A stretch of DNA of 64,000 nt from Rhodoferax sp. (GTDB lineage Bacteria > Pseudomonadota > Gammaproteobacteria > Burkholderiales > Burkholderiaceae_C), in contig NZ_JADMJN010000002.1 in the NCBI RefSeq assembly GCF_018780565.1, forward strand, positions 310,001-374,000, written 5' to 3'. The notes beneath the pieces were generated by a model that saw only the letters and a list, made by a program, of their open reading frames with translations, searched no databases and had not been told where the DNA came from. Both the position numbers and the translations under genes were made by a program. Shown here piece after piece: positions 63,475-64,000 of this stretch. The first letter of the stretch is position 1. Each line of letters begins with the position of its first letter.

Positions 63475-63480
63475 ACCTGA

Positions 63481-64000
63481 TCAGACCCTGTCGTGCACCA
63501 GAACTTCGCCTCGAAGCGAATAGGTCCGCGTTTCGGTGATGCGTGTATCAACCAGTTGCCCAATCAGGCGTGCTGGACCTACAAAGTTCACCACCCGGTT
63601 GCACTCGGTGCGACCCATCAGCTCGGCACCATCGCGCTTGGATGGACCTTCCACCAAGATGCGCTGCACCGTATTCAGGCGGCTCTCGCTGATGCGTTTG
63701 ATGCTGTCGTTGATGACGGACTGCAGATGCTGAAGGCGACGTAACTTGACCTCGTGTGGCGTGTCGTCACGCAGGTTGGCGGCCGGGGTGCCTGGACGGG
63801 GGCTGAAAATGAAGCTGAAGGAGTTGTCAAAACCTACGTCGTCAATCAGCTTCATCATCTTGTTGAAATCGTCCTCGGTCTCGCCGGGAAAGCCAACGAT
63901 GAAGTCGCTGCTCATGGCCATGTCGGGGCGTATCGCCCGCAGCTTGCGCACGGTGGATTTGTATTCCATGGCGGTGTAGCCGCGCTTCATGGCCATCAGG
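63481..64000 (-). CDS. miaB: tRNA methylthiotransferase MiaB, C-terminal part
   Basis: Partial: the gene runs off the window end, and the last ~173 codons are visible. It contains the end of the radical-SAM domain ([71 protein letters not shown]) and the TRAM domain ([29 protein letters not shown]). The enzyme adds the 2-methylthio group to i6A37 of tRNAs. The Cys cluster is not in view. It lies 6 nt from ffh, on the opposite strand. Confidence 0.95.
   Translation of the reverse strand, partial: LMAMKRGYTAMEYKSTVRKLRAIRPDMAMSSDFIVGFPGETEDDFNKMMKLIDDVGFDNSFSFIFSPRPGTPAANLRDDTPHEVKLRRLQHLQSVINDSIKRISESRLNTVQRILVEGPSKRDGAELMGRTECNRVVNFVGPARLIGQLVDTRITETRTYSLRGEVLVHDRV

Overview
The window is a GC-rich chromosomal segment of a betaproteobacterium of the order Burkholderiales. 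It most resembles the Comamonadaceae (Rhodoferax/Polaromonas-like). This is inferred from the gene order (dksA, hslVU and a complete mraZ-to-lpxC dcw cluster; accBC-prmA-DUF3426; histone H1-like gene next to nrdBA; pilSR next to ampD and ffh) and from protein style, for example an HslV with a short MEQFHG propeptide and a lysine/alanine-rich H1-like protein. I see no rRNA, tRNA, CRISPR array, prophage or insertion sequence.

Layout. 1-5.6 kb: the end of a CobW-family GTPase, a DksA with a histone-like N-terminal extension, a STAS-domain protein, and the HslVU protease. 5.8-24.3 kb: the division and cell-wall (dcw) cluster mraZ-rsmH-ftsL-ftsI-murE-murF-mraY-murD-ftsW-murG-murC-ddl-ftsQ-ftsA-ftsZ-lpxC plus a 58-aa membrane protein. 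Most junctions overlap by 1-4 nt, and the cluster is headed by a four-repeat MraZ operator. 24.3-36.6 kb, minus strand: a secreted dienelactone-hydrolase-like protein, three GNAT acetyltransferases, ruvC, a cdsA/plsC lipid pair, mtgA, aroE, a TonB-like protein, an RNB exoribonuclease, a YqiA-like esterase and a 690-aa lipoprotein of unknown function. 36.8-44.3 kb, plus strand: a NarL-type response regulator and a histidine kinase (divergent from the lipoprotein), rodA, a beta-hydroxyacid dehydrogenase, tldD, and a DAHP synthase preceded by an aromatic-codon leader peptide and attenuator. 44.3-51.8 kb: mpl, a conserved unknown, a TlpA-like thioredoxin, accB, accC, prmA, a zinc-ribbon DUF3426 protein and a PfkB kinase. 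51.8-64 kb: H1-like protein, nrdB, nrdA (with tandem NrdR boxes), ampD, pilR, pilS, a small metal-motif protein, a CcsA/YpjD-like protein, ffh and the end of miaB.

The strongest unannotated signals are regulatory or repetitive. (1) A pan-aromatic transcription attenuator precedes the DAHP synthase gene: leader peptide, 7-bp antiterminator pairing, and terminator. (2) A family of dispersed elements, each exactly 45 nt (GCTA..AGC head, 18-nt spacer, AAGGGCT-like tail), lies inside or across murD, the murC/ddl junction, aroE, the RNB gene and the 3' end of mpl. Two of these supply the stop codons and C-terminal tails of murC and mpl. (3) MraZ and NrdR operators can be read directly. (4) The orphan lipoprotein plus divergent two-component system is the best candidate for an undescribed functional module.

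Much of the window is peptidoglycan biology: precursor synthesis (murC-F, ddl, mraY, murG), polymerisation and division (ftsI, ftsW, rodA, mtgA, ftsL/Q/A/Z) and recycling (mpl, ampD).
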